Below, one piece after another: positions 11,351 to 20,299 of a stretch of DNA of 64,000 nt. The position numbers and the translations under genes are program-made. Under the pieces are notes generated by a model, which was not told the DNA's origin, made no database searches, and was given only the letters and a program-made list of their open reading frames with translations. Location of the stretch: the NCBI RefSeq assembly GCF_041346925.1, contig NZ_CP166840.1:1982501-2046500 (forward strand). Direction: 5' to 3'. Origin of the DNA: Agaribacterium sp. ZY112. GTDB taxonomy: Bacteria > Pseudomonadota > Gammaproteobacteria > Pseudomonadales > Cellvibrionaceae. The first letter of the stretch is position 1, and each line of letters begins with the position of its first letter.

Positions 11351-12307
11351 ATGAACCTCGATTATCTAGACTTTGAGCAGCCGATTGCTGAGCTTGAAGG
11401 CAAGATTGAAGAATTAAAGCTTGTTGGTGCAGATAACGACATCAACATTGGTGATGAAATTACGCGCTTACAAGATAAGAGCCTCAAACTCACCGAAAAT
11501 ATTTACTCTGACCTTAGTCCGTGGCAGGTCGTGCAAGTGGCTCGCCACCCTCATCGCCCTTATGCTGCGGATTATATCGAGCGTATCTTTGACGACTGGG
11601 ATGAGCTACACGGTGATCGCCACTTTGGTGATGATCACGCGATCATTGGTGGTATTGGTCGTATAGGTGGCAAGCCCGTCATGGTTATTGGTGAAGAAAA
11701 AGGCCGCAGTGTTAAAGATAAGGTTTATCGCAATTTTGGTATGCCAAAGCCGGAAGGTTACCGCAAGGCATTGCGCCTTATGGAAATGGCTGAGCGTTTT
11801 AAGTTGCCTGTACTTACTCTAATTGATACTCCGGGAGCTTATCCTGGTATCGATTCTGAAGAGCGTGGCATTAGTGAATCTATCGCTCAAAACCTTGCTG
11901 TCATGTCGCGCTTACGTACGCCGATTATCTGTACGGTTATTGGTGAAGGTAGCTCCGGTGGTGCTTTGGCGATTGGTGTTGGTGATCAGCTTAATATGCT
12001 GCAGTACTCAACTTATTTTGTCATCTCGCCTGAAGGTTGCGCCAATATTATTTGGAAGACCGTTGAAAAAGCCCCGTTGGCGGCTGAAGCGATGGGGGTA
12101 ACCTCAACGATTCTAGAAGAACTGGGTATTGTTGATGAGACTATTCCAGAGCCTTTGGGGGGCGCACATCGCGATATAGATGCGATGGCGGCAACGCTAA
12201 AAGAGCGTCTTCTTGCTCAAATTGACTCTTTTGAGGGGCAAGATATTGATGAGTTACTTGAAAAGCGTTATCAGCGCTTAATGAGTTATGGTAACGGGCC
12301 TGTTTGA
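11351..12307 (+). CDS. accA: Acetyl-CoA carboxylase carboxyltransferase subunit alpha
   Basis: 318 aa, the same size class as E. coli AccA (319 aa). With AccD it transfers the carboxyl group from biotinyl-BCCP to acetyl-CoA, the first committed step of fatty-acid synthesis. Recognisable blocks are the N-terminal [22 protein letters not shown] helix, [16 protein letters not shown], and the [15 protein letters not shown] acyl-CoA binding segment near residue 200. It follows dnaE on the same strand and is closed by a clear terminator. Confidence 0.98.
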   Translation: MNLDYLDFEQPIAELEGKIEELKLVGADNDINIGDEITRLQDKSLKLTENIYSDLSPWQVVQVARHPHRPYAADYIERIFDDWDELHGDRHFGDDHAIIGGIGRIGGKPVMVIGEEKGRSVKDKVYRNFGMPKPEGYRKALRLMEMAERFKLPVLTLIDTPGAYPGIDSEERGISESIAQNLAVMSRLRTPIICTVIGEGSSGGALAIGVGDQLNMLQYSTYFVISPEGCANIIWKTVEKAPLAAEAMGVTSTILEELGIVDETIPEPLGGAHRDIDAMAATLKERLLAQIDSFEGQDIDELLEKRYQRLMSYGNGPV

Positions 12308-12328
12308 GCCTGTTAAAGCCCCTCCTTT

Positions 12329-12354
12329 AAAGCCGCACATGTTGCGGTTTTTTT
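12329..12354 (+). terminator. Intrinsic terminator after accA
   Basis: AAGCCGCA pairs with TGCGGTTT around a four-base loop (one G-T pair) and is followed by T's, about 20 bp after the accA stop. Confidence 0.85.
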
Positions 12355-12452
12355 ATGCCTGTCATTTGCTTCTATTAAGGCTAGCTTAGCGAGAGGGCAC
12401 ATTACTTATAGGAGTCTATACTCAGTGAAGAGCTAAAAGAGAGAGTTTTTTC

Positions 12453-14075
12453 ATGTTTAATCTGAGTGTACGCAGGGCGGTGTTGATTGTTGTGGTCGGG
12501 GGCGTTTTTGCAGTTGGTTTTATCTCTGTAGCGAGTTTTCTACAGCTAAATCAAGGTATCAACGACTATGACCAGTTGCTAAGTGAAGAATTACAATCCG
12601 CTATTGAGACCGAGCGCTTGGGTTTGGGGTTTAAGACTCAGGTACAAGAGTGGAAAAATGTGCTTTTGCGCGGCCACACTGATAGCGACAGAGAAAAGTA
12701 TTGGCAGAAGTTTCAAGCTAAACAGAGAGATAACCAAACTTTAGCCGCCTCGCTATTAAAAAGAGACTTACCTGCTGAAGCGAGAGCGAAGATTGAAAGC
12801 TTTAAGCAGGAGCACGCTCGTATATTTAGTTTGTACAAACAAGGTTATCAAACGTTTGTGAGATCTGATTTTGATCCGACGGTCGGCGATAGCAGTGTAC
12901 GGGGGATTGATAGGGGGCCGGCTAAAGATTTGAGTTCTGCTGTTAATCTACTAGAGGAGCTGGTTGCAGAGCATTCAAACGAAATATCAGAGCGCGCCCA
13001 CAGCACTATAAATAGAGGGATCGCTATTCTAGTTGTCGCGGTACTGCTGGTTTCCGTTTTGTCTTGGCACTTAGTTAGCTCCAAAATAAGTCGGCCTATT
13101 TATCGTTTGCGGGGGGCTATCAATCAGATTGCAGCGGGCGACTTTTCAGTCTCACTGCCAGAACCTAGTACGGATGAAATTGGTGATGTGATTCGTGCAG
13201 TGGAAGTATTGCAAAATAAGTTACTCAATTCGACAGAAAACCTGTTATCAACGATGCAGGTGCTTGAAAGTGCTGACTTTAAACTGGCTGGTGCAACTGA
13301 AAAGATCCAGGGAGCTACGCATGAACAATATCAACGTACAGATATGGTCGCATCGGCGATGACAGAGATGTCAGCAAGCTCTCGAGAAATTGCGGACCAA
13401 GCACAGGAAGCTGCTGCAGCCTCTAATGAAGCCGATCAAGCAGCCACAGAAGGTGAGCGTACGATGGCGCGAGCCATCGATACCATATCCCATATGAAGG
13501 AGCACATTAGTTCGACTACGGATGTGATTCGCAGTTTAGAGCAAAGTACAACTCAGGTTGGCACAGTGCTGGATGTCATCGGTGGTATTGCTGAGCAAAC
13601 CAACCTACTTGCTTTGAATGCGGCGATTGAGGCCGCCCGCGCAGGAGAGCAAGGGCGAGGTTTTGCAGTTGTTGCCGATGAGGTAAGGACCTTAGCTCAG
13701 CGCACGCAAGAGAGTACGGCCGAGATTAACCAGATCATTGAGACGGTGCAAGGTGGTGTGACTGAGGCGGTTAAGGCGATTGAGACAGGCCAAGGACAGT
13801 CGGAAGAGAGCATGGCTACTGTCAGTGCGACAGGGGAGTCTCTCACGGCTATTCGAGCGGCAATTGATCGTATAAGTAGTGTCAATCAGTTTATAGCCGG
13901 CTCTGTGCAAGAGCAGAGTACAGTCAGTGAAGATATCACAGAGAAAATTACCGAAATAGCAGGCATAGCTAACGATAGCGCTGACCAAGCTGCTGCTGTG
14001 CAGGCTGCTGCGGATGATGTACGTTCAACTCGAGAACAGCTGGAGCGAGTGGTTAACGAAATTCGTCATGCTTAA
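12453..14075 (+). CDS. Methyl-accepting chemotaxis protein
   Basis: 540 aa inner-membrane chemoreceptor. Transmembrane helices lie at about residues 8-30 and 188-208 and enclose a periplasmic domain of about 155 residues, probably a four-helix bundle. A HAMP linker ([21 protein letters not shown]) follows, then the long cytoplasmic coiled coil with the highly conserved signalling tip [18 protein letters not shown] near residue 385, which contacts CheA and CheW. No C-terminal CheR-docking pentapeptide is seen. The ligand cannot be inferred. It is monocistronic between accA and hrpA, so it is an orphan receptor not linked to a che operon here. Confidence 0.95.
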   Translation: MFNLSVRRAVLIVVVGGVFAVGFISVASFLQLNQGINDYDQLLSEELQSAIETERLGLGFKTQVQEWKNVLLRGHTDSDREKYWQKFQAKQRDNQTLAASLLKRDLPAEARAKIESFKQEHARIFSLYKQGYQTFVRSDFDPTVGDSSVRGIDRGPAKDLSSAVNLLEELVAEHSNEISERAHSTINRGIAILVVAVLLVSVLSWHLVSSKISRPIYRLRGAINQIAAGDFSVSLPEPSTDEIGDVIRAVEVLQNKLLNSTENLLSTMQVLESADFKLAGATEKIQGATHEQYQRTDMVASAMTEMSASSREIADQAQEAAAASNEADQAATEGERTMARAIDTISHMKEHISSTTDVIRSLEQSTTQVGTVLDVIGGIAEQTNLLALNAAIEAARAGEQGRGFAVVADEVRTLAQRTQESTAEINQIIETVQGGVTEAVKAIETGQGQSEESMATVSATGESLTAIRAAIDRISSVNQFIAGSVQEQSTVSEDITEKITEIAGIANDSADQAAAVQAAADDVRSTREQLERVVNEIRHA

Positions 14076-14134
14076 ATAGGCTGTCTTGCCTGCTGTGAGC
14101 CACGTATAATACTGCGCTCACAACAGGTAAGTAC

Positions 14135-17100
14135 ATGGCTGAACAACATTCATCTCCCCCTTCATCTTCGCAAAATAAGGCTCACTTAGAGCAGCTTGCG
14201 CAGTGTCGACGCTATTTAAGCGAATTAGATCATTTAAGCCGTTCAAAGTTGGGTGCTCAACTGAACGCTATTGAGCGTCGTTTAAAACAAAATCAGCCCG
14301 TTGATAAAAACCTGTTACAGGTCGAAGACTCGATTTTAAAAGCACAAGAGAGGCAACTGCAAAAGCAGCAAGCTCGGCCTAAGTTTATCGAGTTTCCGGA
14401 CGTGCTGCCTGTTGTCATGCGCAAAGAGGAAATTAGTGAAGCAATAGATAATAACCAAGTCGTGGTTATTGCCGGTGAAACAGGCTCCGGAAAGACCACC
14501 CAATTACCCAAGTTATGTCTCGAGCTAGGCTTGGGTTTAAAAGGCTTAATTGGCCATACGCAGCCACGTCGTATTGCCGCAAGAACCGTTGCAGCGAGAA
14601 TTGCTGAAGAGTTAAAACAAGAGTTGGGTAGTTTAGTCGCTTATCAAGTTCGCTTTTCCGATAATAGCACTGCCAATACTGCTATTAAGCTTATGACCGA
14701 CGGTATTTTACTGGCGGAAATCCAGAACGATCCATTGCTCTTGCGTTATGACGTAATCATTATTGATGAGGCGCATGAACGCAGTTTAAATATTGATTTT
14801 TTATTAGGCTATTTAAAACAGCTTTTACCTAAGCGCCCTGATCTTAAGCTTATTGTTACTTCTGCGACGATTGACGTGCAGCGTTTCTCTAAGCACTTTA
14901 ATAAAGCTCCGGTTATTGAGGTCAGCGGTCGTACTTACCCAGTGGAACTGCGTTATCGGCCTTGGCAAGATGAAGCGGAAGAGTTGGCTGAAGCCCTTGT
15001 TTCATGCACTGAAGAAATTCTACAAGAGAGCCGTGGTCAAGGCGGCGATATACTGGTCTTTTTAAGTGGTGAACGTGATATTCGTGAAGTTTCTCTCGCT
15101 TTAAAACGTGCCAATTTAGCCGGTTTAGAAGTCTTGCCTCTTTACGCGCGTTTGAGTCTTGCTGAACAAAATAAAGTTTTTGGCTCTCACAAAGGCAGGC
15201 GTATTATTTTAGCGACCAATGTCGCAGAGACATCGTTAACTGTGCCCGGAATTCGTTATGTCATTGATACCGGTACGGCACGAATCAGCCGCTACAGTTT
15301 AAAAACAAAAGTACAGCGCCTGCCTATAGAGGCGATTTCTCAAGCGAGTGCCAATCAGCGCTCTGGGCGCTGTGGTCGTGTCAGTAATGGTATTTGTTAC
15401 CGCCTTTATTCAGAAGAAGATTTTTTAAGTAGGCCAGAATTTACTGATCCTGAAATTCTACGCACTAATTTAGCCGCCGTAGTTTTGCAAATGCTGCATT
15501 TGCGTATGGGGAAGGTAGAAGATTTCCCCTTTGTCGATAAACCTGATGGGCGGCTGATTAAAGATGGTTATAAATTATTAGAAGAATTACAGGCGGTTGA
15601 TAAAAAAGGCCACATGACCAAAGTCGGTCGGCAGTTTAATAGACTGTCTTTGGATCCTCGCTTTGCTCGTATGATCTTGGCTGCTCATAGTCAGGGCTGC
15701 TTAAACGAGGTGTTGATCATTGTTACTGCGCTTACGATTCAAGATCCTAGAGATCGTCCTGCTGATAAACAACAAGCTGCTGATGAAAAACATAGGCGTT
15801 TCTGGCAAGAGGGGAGCGATTTTCTTGCTTATGTGAATCTGTGGAATTACATTGAACTTCAGCGTCAAGAACTTAGCCAAAATCAGTTAAGGCGTTTATG
15901 TAAAAAAGAGTTTTTAAATTTTTTGCGCCTTAAAGAATGGCGTGAGCTCCACTATCAAATTAAATTACAGTGTAAGGAGCTTGGCTTTAAATTAAATCAA
16001 GAGCCAGCATCAGATGCCGCTGTGCATCAAGCGATATTAACTGGTTTATTATCTAATGTCGGTGCGAGAAACTTAGAGGAAAGTGAGCGTGATTATTTGG
16101 GTTCCCGCTCACGTAAATTTCATATTTTTCCAGGTTCTAGCTTAAGAAAGAAAAAGTTACCGTGGTTGATGGCGGCTGACTTTATTGAAACGTCCCAGCT
16201 CTATGCTCATTGCGTTGCGAAAATTGACCCTGCATGGGTTATTCATGCCGCCTCTCACTTGGTTAATAAGCAGTATTCTGAACCTCACTATGATGTAAAA
16301 AGCGGTTCTGTAAAAGCCTATATGAAAGTCAGCTTATGGGGCTTGGTATTGGCGGAAAAGAAGCGAGTTGATTACAGTCAAATTGATGCTAAGGCTTGTA
16401 GAGAAGTTTTTATACGCAGTGCCTTAGTTGAGGGGCGCTATCGTGGTAAGGGACTGTTCTTTAAAGAAAATCAAAAATTAATTAGTTCTATTTCAGAATT
16501 AGAAGCTAAATCACGTCGACGCGATATATTGGTTGATGATGAGCAGGTCTTTGAGTTTTATGAGGCTCGAATACCTGAAAAAGTCATCAATCTTCGCGGC
16601 TTTGAACATTGGCGTAAAGCTGCAGAAAAAGAGCAGGCTAAATTGCTTTTTCTTAAGCAAGAACAGTTGATGTTGCATTCTGCCGATGCCATTAGTGAGG
16701 AGCAGTTTCCCGCTTCGATTTTAAATGCAGGCTTGAGCCTACCTGTGCGTTATGAGTTTGAGCCTAGTCGCCAAAATGACGGCTTAAATGTGATGACGCC
16801 TGTTGATTTGTTGCATCAGCTGGATGTCTTTGAACTTGAGTGGCTTGTCCCTGGTATGCTTAAAGACAAGTGTGTCGCTCTTGTTAAAAGTTTACCTAAA
16901 CAGCTGCGTAAGCACTTTGTACCAGTCCCCTCGTTTGTGGAACGAGCATTAGCAAGGATGACACCCGGTACGGGTTCTTTAACGGATGCGCTGGCAGAGC
17001 AGTTACAGTATCTCAGCCGAGTCGATCTAAGTGATGCTCATTGGGATACAGAGCAAATCGACAGTTTCTATAAGGCAAATATCGTTGTTGTTGATGAAAA

Positions 17101-18073
17101 CAATAAAGTTATCGATCAAAGTCGAAACTTAGAGGATTTACGCAAGCGTTATAAAGCTAAGGTCGAGCTGTCGCTACAGGACATCGGTAGCGACATAGAA
17201 AGAAAAGATTTGCAGGCATGGGACTTTGATTCACTTGGGAAGAGCTGCTCATTGAAGCGGGGTTCTATTCAGGTTAAAGCTTACCCTGCGTTATTGTGTG
17301 AGCCTAAATCTCGTAAGGTAGATATCAAATTATTTGATAACCCTCTTGAGGCCGAAGCTGCCCACGCACGTGGTATTTGTCAGTTGGCTCTTAATGAATT
17401 GGCAGAAACAGCTAAATATGCGCGTAAGAATCTGCTTAAAGGAAAAGACATAGGTTTAGCCTTAGTCGATCTTGGTTCAAGGGAGCAAGTTGCAGATGAT
17501 ATTTTACTCGCTTCTGTTCGGCGAGCTTGCTTTGATGGTGAGCTCGATGTTCGAGAAAAGGCACAATTTTTCTCCAGCATCGAGCAAGGACGAAGTCAGG
17601 TAGTTGAGTTGAGCGAGGAGTATGAGGCATTATTGCTCGAGAGTTTGAAATCGGTTTTGGACATCCGAAAGCAGCTTAAGGCCAGTAAGAATGCTTTAGC
17701 TTTAGCTTTTGTTTTTTCAGATGTTCAGCACCAGCTAACACAACTTATGTATCCTGGCTTTTTGTTTGATAGCCCATGGTCTTGGCTTAAGCACTTGCCG
17801 CGTTACTTAAAAGCATTGAGCTTGCGCTTAGAAAAGGCCGCGCAAAAGATGACCACGGATCGGGCTGCAATGTATCAGGTTCAGGCTTTGTGGCAGCAGC
17901 ATGAGGATAGATTGAAGCGCGAGGGGCAGGCGGCGTATTTTAAAAACTCGGCATGGCAAGATTATCGCTGGATGTTAGAGGAATTACGTGTATCTCTTTT
18001 TGCGCAAAATTTAAAAACGGCGGTTGCCGTTTCAGAAAAGCGTTTAAAAAAACAATGGCAAGAGAGTCTTTAG
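14135..18073 (+). CDS. hrpA: ATP-dependent RNA helicase HrpA
   Basis: 1312 aa DEAH-box helicase of the HrpA family (E. coli 1300 aa). Walker A is GETGSGKTTQ (about 114-123), the DEAH box near residue 215, SATID is motif III, and QRSGRCGR is motif VI; helicase-associated and OB-like regions follow, and the long C-terminal half is typical of HrpA rather than HrpB. Family members act on mRNA and on stalled, collided ribosomes. The gene end overlaps the presumed first codons of mlaA. Confidence 0.96.
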   Translation: MAEQHSSPPSSSQNKAHLEQLAQCRRYLSELDHLSRSKLGAQLNAIERRLKQNQPVDKNLLQVEDSILKAQERQLQKQQARPKFIEFPDVLPVVMRKEEISEAIDNNQVVVIAGETGSGKTTQLPKLCLELGLGLKGLIGHTQPRRIAARTVAARIAEELKQELGSLVAYQVRFSDNSTANTAIKLMTDGILLAEIQNDPLLLRYDVIIIDEAHERSLNIDFLLGYLKQLLPKRPDLKLIVTSATIDVQRFSKHFNKAPVIEVSGRTYPVELRYRPWQDEAEELAEALVSCTEEILQESRGQGGDILVFLSGERDIREVSLALKRANLAGLEVLPLYARLSLAEQNKVFGSHKGRRIILATNVAETSLTVPGIRYVIDTGTARISRYSLKTKVQRLPIEAISQASANQRSGRCGRVSNGICYRLYSEEDFLSRPEFTDPEILRTNLAAVVLQMLHLRMGKVEDFPFVDKPDGRLIKDGYKLLEELQAVDKKGHMTKVGRQFNRLSLDPRFARMILAAHSQGCLNEVLIIVTALTIQDPRDRPADKQQAADEKHRRFWQEGSDFLAYVNLWNYIELQRQELSQNQLRRLCKKEFLNFLRLKEWRELHYQIKLQCKELGFKLNQEPASDAAVHQAILTGLLSNVGARNLEESERDYLGSRSRKFHIFPGSSLRKKKLPWLMAADFIETSQLYAHCVAKIDPAWVIHAASHLVNKQYSEPHYDVKSGSVKAYMKVSLWGLVLAEKKRVDYSQIDAKACREVFIRSALVEGRYRGKGLFFKENQKLISSISELEAKSRRRDILVDDEQVFEFYEARIPEKVINLRGFEHWRKAAEKEQAKLLFLKQEQLMLHSADAISEEQFPASILNAGLSLPVRYEFEPSRQNDGLNVMTPVDLLHQLDVFELEWLVPGMLKDKCVALVKSLPKQLRKHFVPVPSFVERALARMTPGTGSLTDALAEQLQYLSRVDLSDAHWDTEQIDSFYKANIVVVDENNKVIDQSRNLEDLRKRYKAKVELSLQDIGSDIERKDLQAWDFDSLGKSCSLKRGSIQVKAYPALLCEPKSRKVDIKLFDNPLEAEAAHARGICQLALNELAETAKYARKNLLKGKDIGLALVDLGSREQVADDILLASVRRACFDGELDVREKAQFFSSIEQGRSQVVELSEEYEALLLESLKSVLDIRKQLKASKNALALAFVFSDVQHQLTQLMYPGFLFDSPWSWLKHLPRYLKALSLRLEKAAQKMTTDRAAMYQVQALWQQHEDRLKREGQAAYFKNSAWQDYRWMLEELRVSLFAQNLKTAVAVSEKRLKKQWQESL

Positions 18074-18822
18074 GCAAAGGGTTTGATATCTTGAATATAG
18101 TGCGGTTGGTCCTTATTTGCTGGAGTATGGTAATGCTCAGTGCCTGTGCAAGCCACTCAGGTTCTGATGAGCAGAGCAAGCAAGTGGATCCGTGGGAGGG
18201 GGTTAATCGCAAGGTATTTGCTTTTAACATGGGGCTTGATAAGTGGTTGTTTCGCCCAGTGGCTAAAACTTACGACTTTATTACCCCGGCACCTATTCAA
18301 ACAGGTATTGGTAACTTTTTTAGTAATATTGGTGAGGTGGGCAATGTTGCCAATGACGTGATGCAGTTGAAGTGGAAGCAAGCAGGTAACGATAGTTTGC
18401 GCTTTGCTGTGAACTCAACCGTTGGTTTGTTGGGGGTGCTTGACGTTGCCTCGCGTGTGGGGCTAGAAGAAAACGAAGGTGAAGATGTTGGTCAGACCCT
18501 TGCTCACTGGGGGGTGGCTCAAGGTCCTTACGTTGTGCTTCCTTTTTTGGGGCCTAGTACTGTGCGAGAGGGCTTGGCTTTACCCGTTGATTTTTATGTC
18601 TTAGACCCCGTGGCTTATATTGATCGGCAAGCGGTACTAAATACCATGGTAGGTACGCGCTTGGTCCATAATCGAGCCGGTCTATTTGATATTGAAGAGC
18701 TAGCCTCTGGGGATTTGTACGTGTTTATGCGTGATGCCTATTTGCAGCGCAGAGAATACCTCGAAAATGATGGCGAAGTTGCTCTAGATTATGAGGACGA
18801 ATTTGGTGATGAGGACTTTTAG
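18055..18822 (+). CDS. mlaA: Outer-membrane lipoprotein MlaA (VacJ)
   Basis: 255 aa from ATG 18055, overlapping hrpA by 19 nt; a TTG at 18091 with an AAAGGG site 9 bp upstream would give a shorter, more typical lipoprotein signal and is a serious alternative. The lipobox is LSAC, placing the mature N-terminal cysteine at 18145. The VacJ domain is clear: DPWEGVNRKVFAFN, FNMGLDKWLFRPVAK, FFSNIGEVGNVANDVMQ and GPYVVLPFLGPSTVRE. MlaA forms a ring in the outer membrane that removes mislocalised phospholipids from the outer leaflet and passes them to MlaC. The mlaBCDEF genes are not in the window. Confidence 0.95.
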   Translation: MARESLGKGFDILNIVRLVLICWSMVMLSACASHSGSDEQSKQVDPWEGVNRKVFAFNMGLDKWLFRPVAKTYDFITPAPIQTGIGNFFSNIGEVGNVANDVMQLKWKQAGNDSLRFAVNSTVGLLGVLDVASRVGLEENEGEDVGQTLAHWGVAQGPYVVLPFLGPSTVREGLALPVDFYVLDPVAYIDRQAVLNTMVGTRLVHNRAGLFDIEELASGDLYVFMRDAYLQRREYLENDGEVALDYEDEFGDEDF

Positions 18823-18860
18823 CTAAGAAGCTTTGCCACATTTTATGACGGCTTATTAAT

Positions 18861-18894
18861 CGTTAAGAGCGTTTGTCTATTGTCGCTCTTAACG
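18861..18894. repeat. 11-bp inverted repeat downstream of mlaA
   Basis: CGTTAAGAGCG (18861-18871) and CGCTCTTAACG (18884-18894) form a perfect 11-bp stem with a 12-nt loop about 40 bp after mlaA. There is no T-run, but its position between convergent genes suggests a transcript-end hairpin. Confidence 0.6.
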
Positions 18895-18940
18895 GTCACT
18901 AGGGGCCATTCTCAATGGCTTTAGCCCTGCACCTAGAACC

Positions 18941-18964
18941 AAGTTACTAGTGAACTAGTAACTT
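18941..18964. repeat. 24-bp near-perfect palindrome between mlaA and the PilZ gene
   Basis: AAGTTACTAGT and ACTAGTAACTT flank a GA dinucleotide, giving two 11-bp arms with essentially no loop. It lies about 30 bp from the PilZ stop codon and 118 bp from the mlaA stop. It could be the apex of a transcript-end hairpin or a protein-binding operator; there is no U-tract on either strand. Confidence 0.6.
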
Positions 18965-18994
18965 AAGAATGCAGTGTTTTACCTGCTTGCAGGT

Positions 18995-19312
18995 CTAATC
19001 CAAAACGGTATCTATTTTTAAGCCAAGCAGGCAGCTGAGTTGTTCAGAGCTGGGTTTAGAAATAATACGGCTGACGTGGGTATGTGCTCTTAGTATCGGT
19101 GAATGGCCGTGATCGGAGCTGATAATAACTTCTAAAGACGTGCCAACGGGTAGGGTTGTTTCCGTTTCGACTAAAAGCCCGCCCCCACTTAAGTCTTTAC
19201 ATATGCCCATCTGCGGAGCTTGCCCATCATCGAAGATTAGTTTGATTGGGCTATCTATCTTCATGCGAATAAAGCCGCGCTTTTCATGGTAACTCTGATT
19301 ACTTGCACTCAT
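18995..19312 (-). CDS. PilZ domain protein
   Basis: 105 aa from ATG 19312, which has an AAAAGGA site 7 bp upstream; the frame is open another 60 codons, but that part is not PilZ-like. Both c-di-GMP binding signatures are present: RGFIR (RxxxR) near residue 12 and DLSGGG (DxSxxG) near residue 40. The protein is a single PilZ domain with no output domain, so it probably works by partner binding. It is transcribed toward mlaA with no operon partner. Its target is unknown. Confidence 0.88.
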   Translation of the reverse strand: MSASNQSYHEKRGFIRMKIDSPIKLIFDDGQAPQMGICKDLSGGGLLVETETTLPVGTSLEVIISSDHGHSPILRAHTHVSRIISKPSSEQLSCLLGLKIDTVLD

Positions 19313-19655
19313 TGTGAATCCTTTTGAAGTGAATGTAACGGAGTGACCACAGCAGTCTAAATGTTGCCGTGGCTGTATATAAGTTGTTCGATCATGCCTA
19401 CCGTAACGTAAATTTGACTCTTTGTGTAGCTTGAAAGCCGAGTTTAATGGGAGTACTGTTGCCCCGTTTTTATTTGTTGCTGCATTTCTCATTTACAGTG
19501 CTGATTGTGTGAATACAAGTAACGGCTTTGATGCTGACAATAATTAAAGCTATGGCTGCTCTGTTTGACCATAGCCTCAGGGATGTTGAGCTATTGAGCT
19601 CACCTAAAGTGATCGTGTGTACCGCTAATGTGGGGTACTTGGGTGTGGTAGTAGA

Positions 19656-20150
19656 ATGATAAATAATGGTGAGATTAAGGTCGCGGATAAGGACGGAGTC
19701 TTTATCATCAAAATGACCGGTGATGTACGGCTCACGCTAAGCCTTTCTTTGGATGATTTTTTAGAAGAAATGTTTACCAGTGAGGGCTTTAGCTCGGTTA
19801 TTTTTGATCTGAGTGAGGCTGAAGCCATCGATAGTACAACCTTGGGCCTGATGGCGAAGGTATCGCTCAAAGGGCGAGCTTTGCATCATATGGACCCTAT
19901 TGTCATCACTCGAAACCCGATGATTATTCGTTTATTGGATTCAATGGGTTTTTCGGAAATACTTCAGATTGTTGAGTCTGCTCAGATAGGGCACGATGAC
20001 TTCCAAGTCTTGCACAGCCCCGATTTAGCCTTTGATGAAGAAGTGGTGCGGCAGAAAGTACTTGAAGCACATAAAAGCTTGGTTGAATTAAACGATGACA
20101 ATAAAGAAGTGTTTAAAGAGCTTATACAGTCTCTAGAAAGCCCTAAATAA
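19656..20150 (+). CDS. STAS-domain protein (anti-sigma factor antagonist-like)
   Basis: 164 aa. The first about 105 residues form a STAS domain: strands KDGVFIIKMTGDVRLTL, VIFDLSEAEAIDSTTLGLMAKV (with the conserved D-S/T-T site that is phosphorylated in SpoIIAA-like proteins) and a C-terminal helix. The last about 60 residues are an acidic helical extension. Such proteins normally bind anti-sigma kinases or switch phosphatases, but no RsbW-like kinase or PP2C gene lies alongside, so the partner must be elsewhere; the PP2C-kinase at 61612 is a distant possibility only. Confidence 0.82.
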   Translation: MINNGEIKVADKDGVFIIKMTGDVRLTLSLSLDDFLEEMFTSEGFSSVIFDLSEAEAIDSTTLGLMAKVSLKGRALHHMDPIVITRNPMIIRLLDSMGFSEILQIVESAQIGHDDFQVLHSPDLAFDEEVVRQKVLEAHKSLVELNDDNKEVFKELIQSLESPK

Positions 20151-20248
20151 ACTGTAGATAGTAAAAAGCCGCCTAGTAATAAAGGTGACTTTGTGATCAA
20201 TGCGTATAAGGCCTAATGCCTTGCTGTCTGTTCATTGCCTTTTCTTTT

Positions 20249-20280
20249 AAGTGGGCCGCTAATATGAAAGCGGCCCACTT
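20249..20280. terminator. Hairpin between convergent STAS and rnb genes
   Basis: A perfect 12-bp GC-rich stem (AAGTGGGCCGCT at 20249-20260 with 20269-20280) with an 8-nt loop lies about 20 bp from the rnb stop and 100 bp from the STAS stop. No T-run follows on either strand, so it may block exonucleases as well as terminate. Confidence 0.6.
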
Positions 20281-20299
20281 ATAAGGCTTATGTTAAGGT

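Noticed and set aside
17953..18054. Upstream extension of mlaA from an ATG at 17953
   Set aside because: The extra 34 residues lie inside hrpA and would destroy the lipoprotein signal; starts at 18055 or 18091 are preferred.
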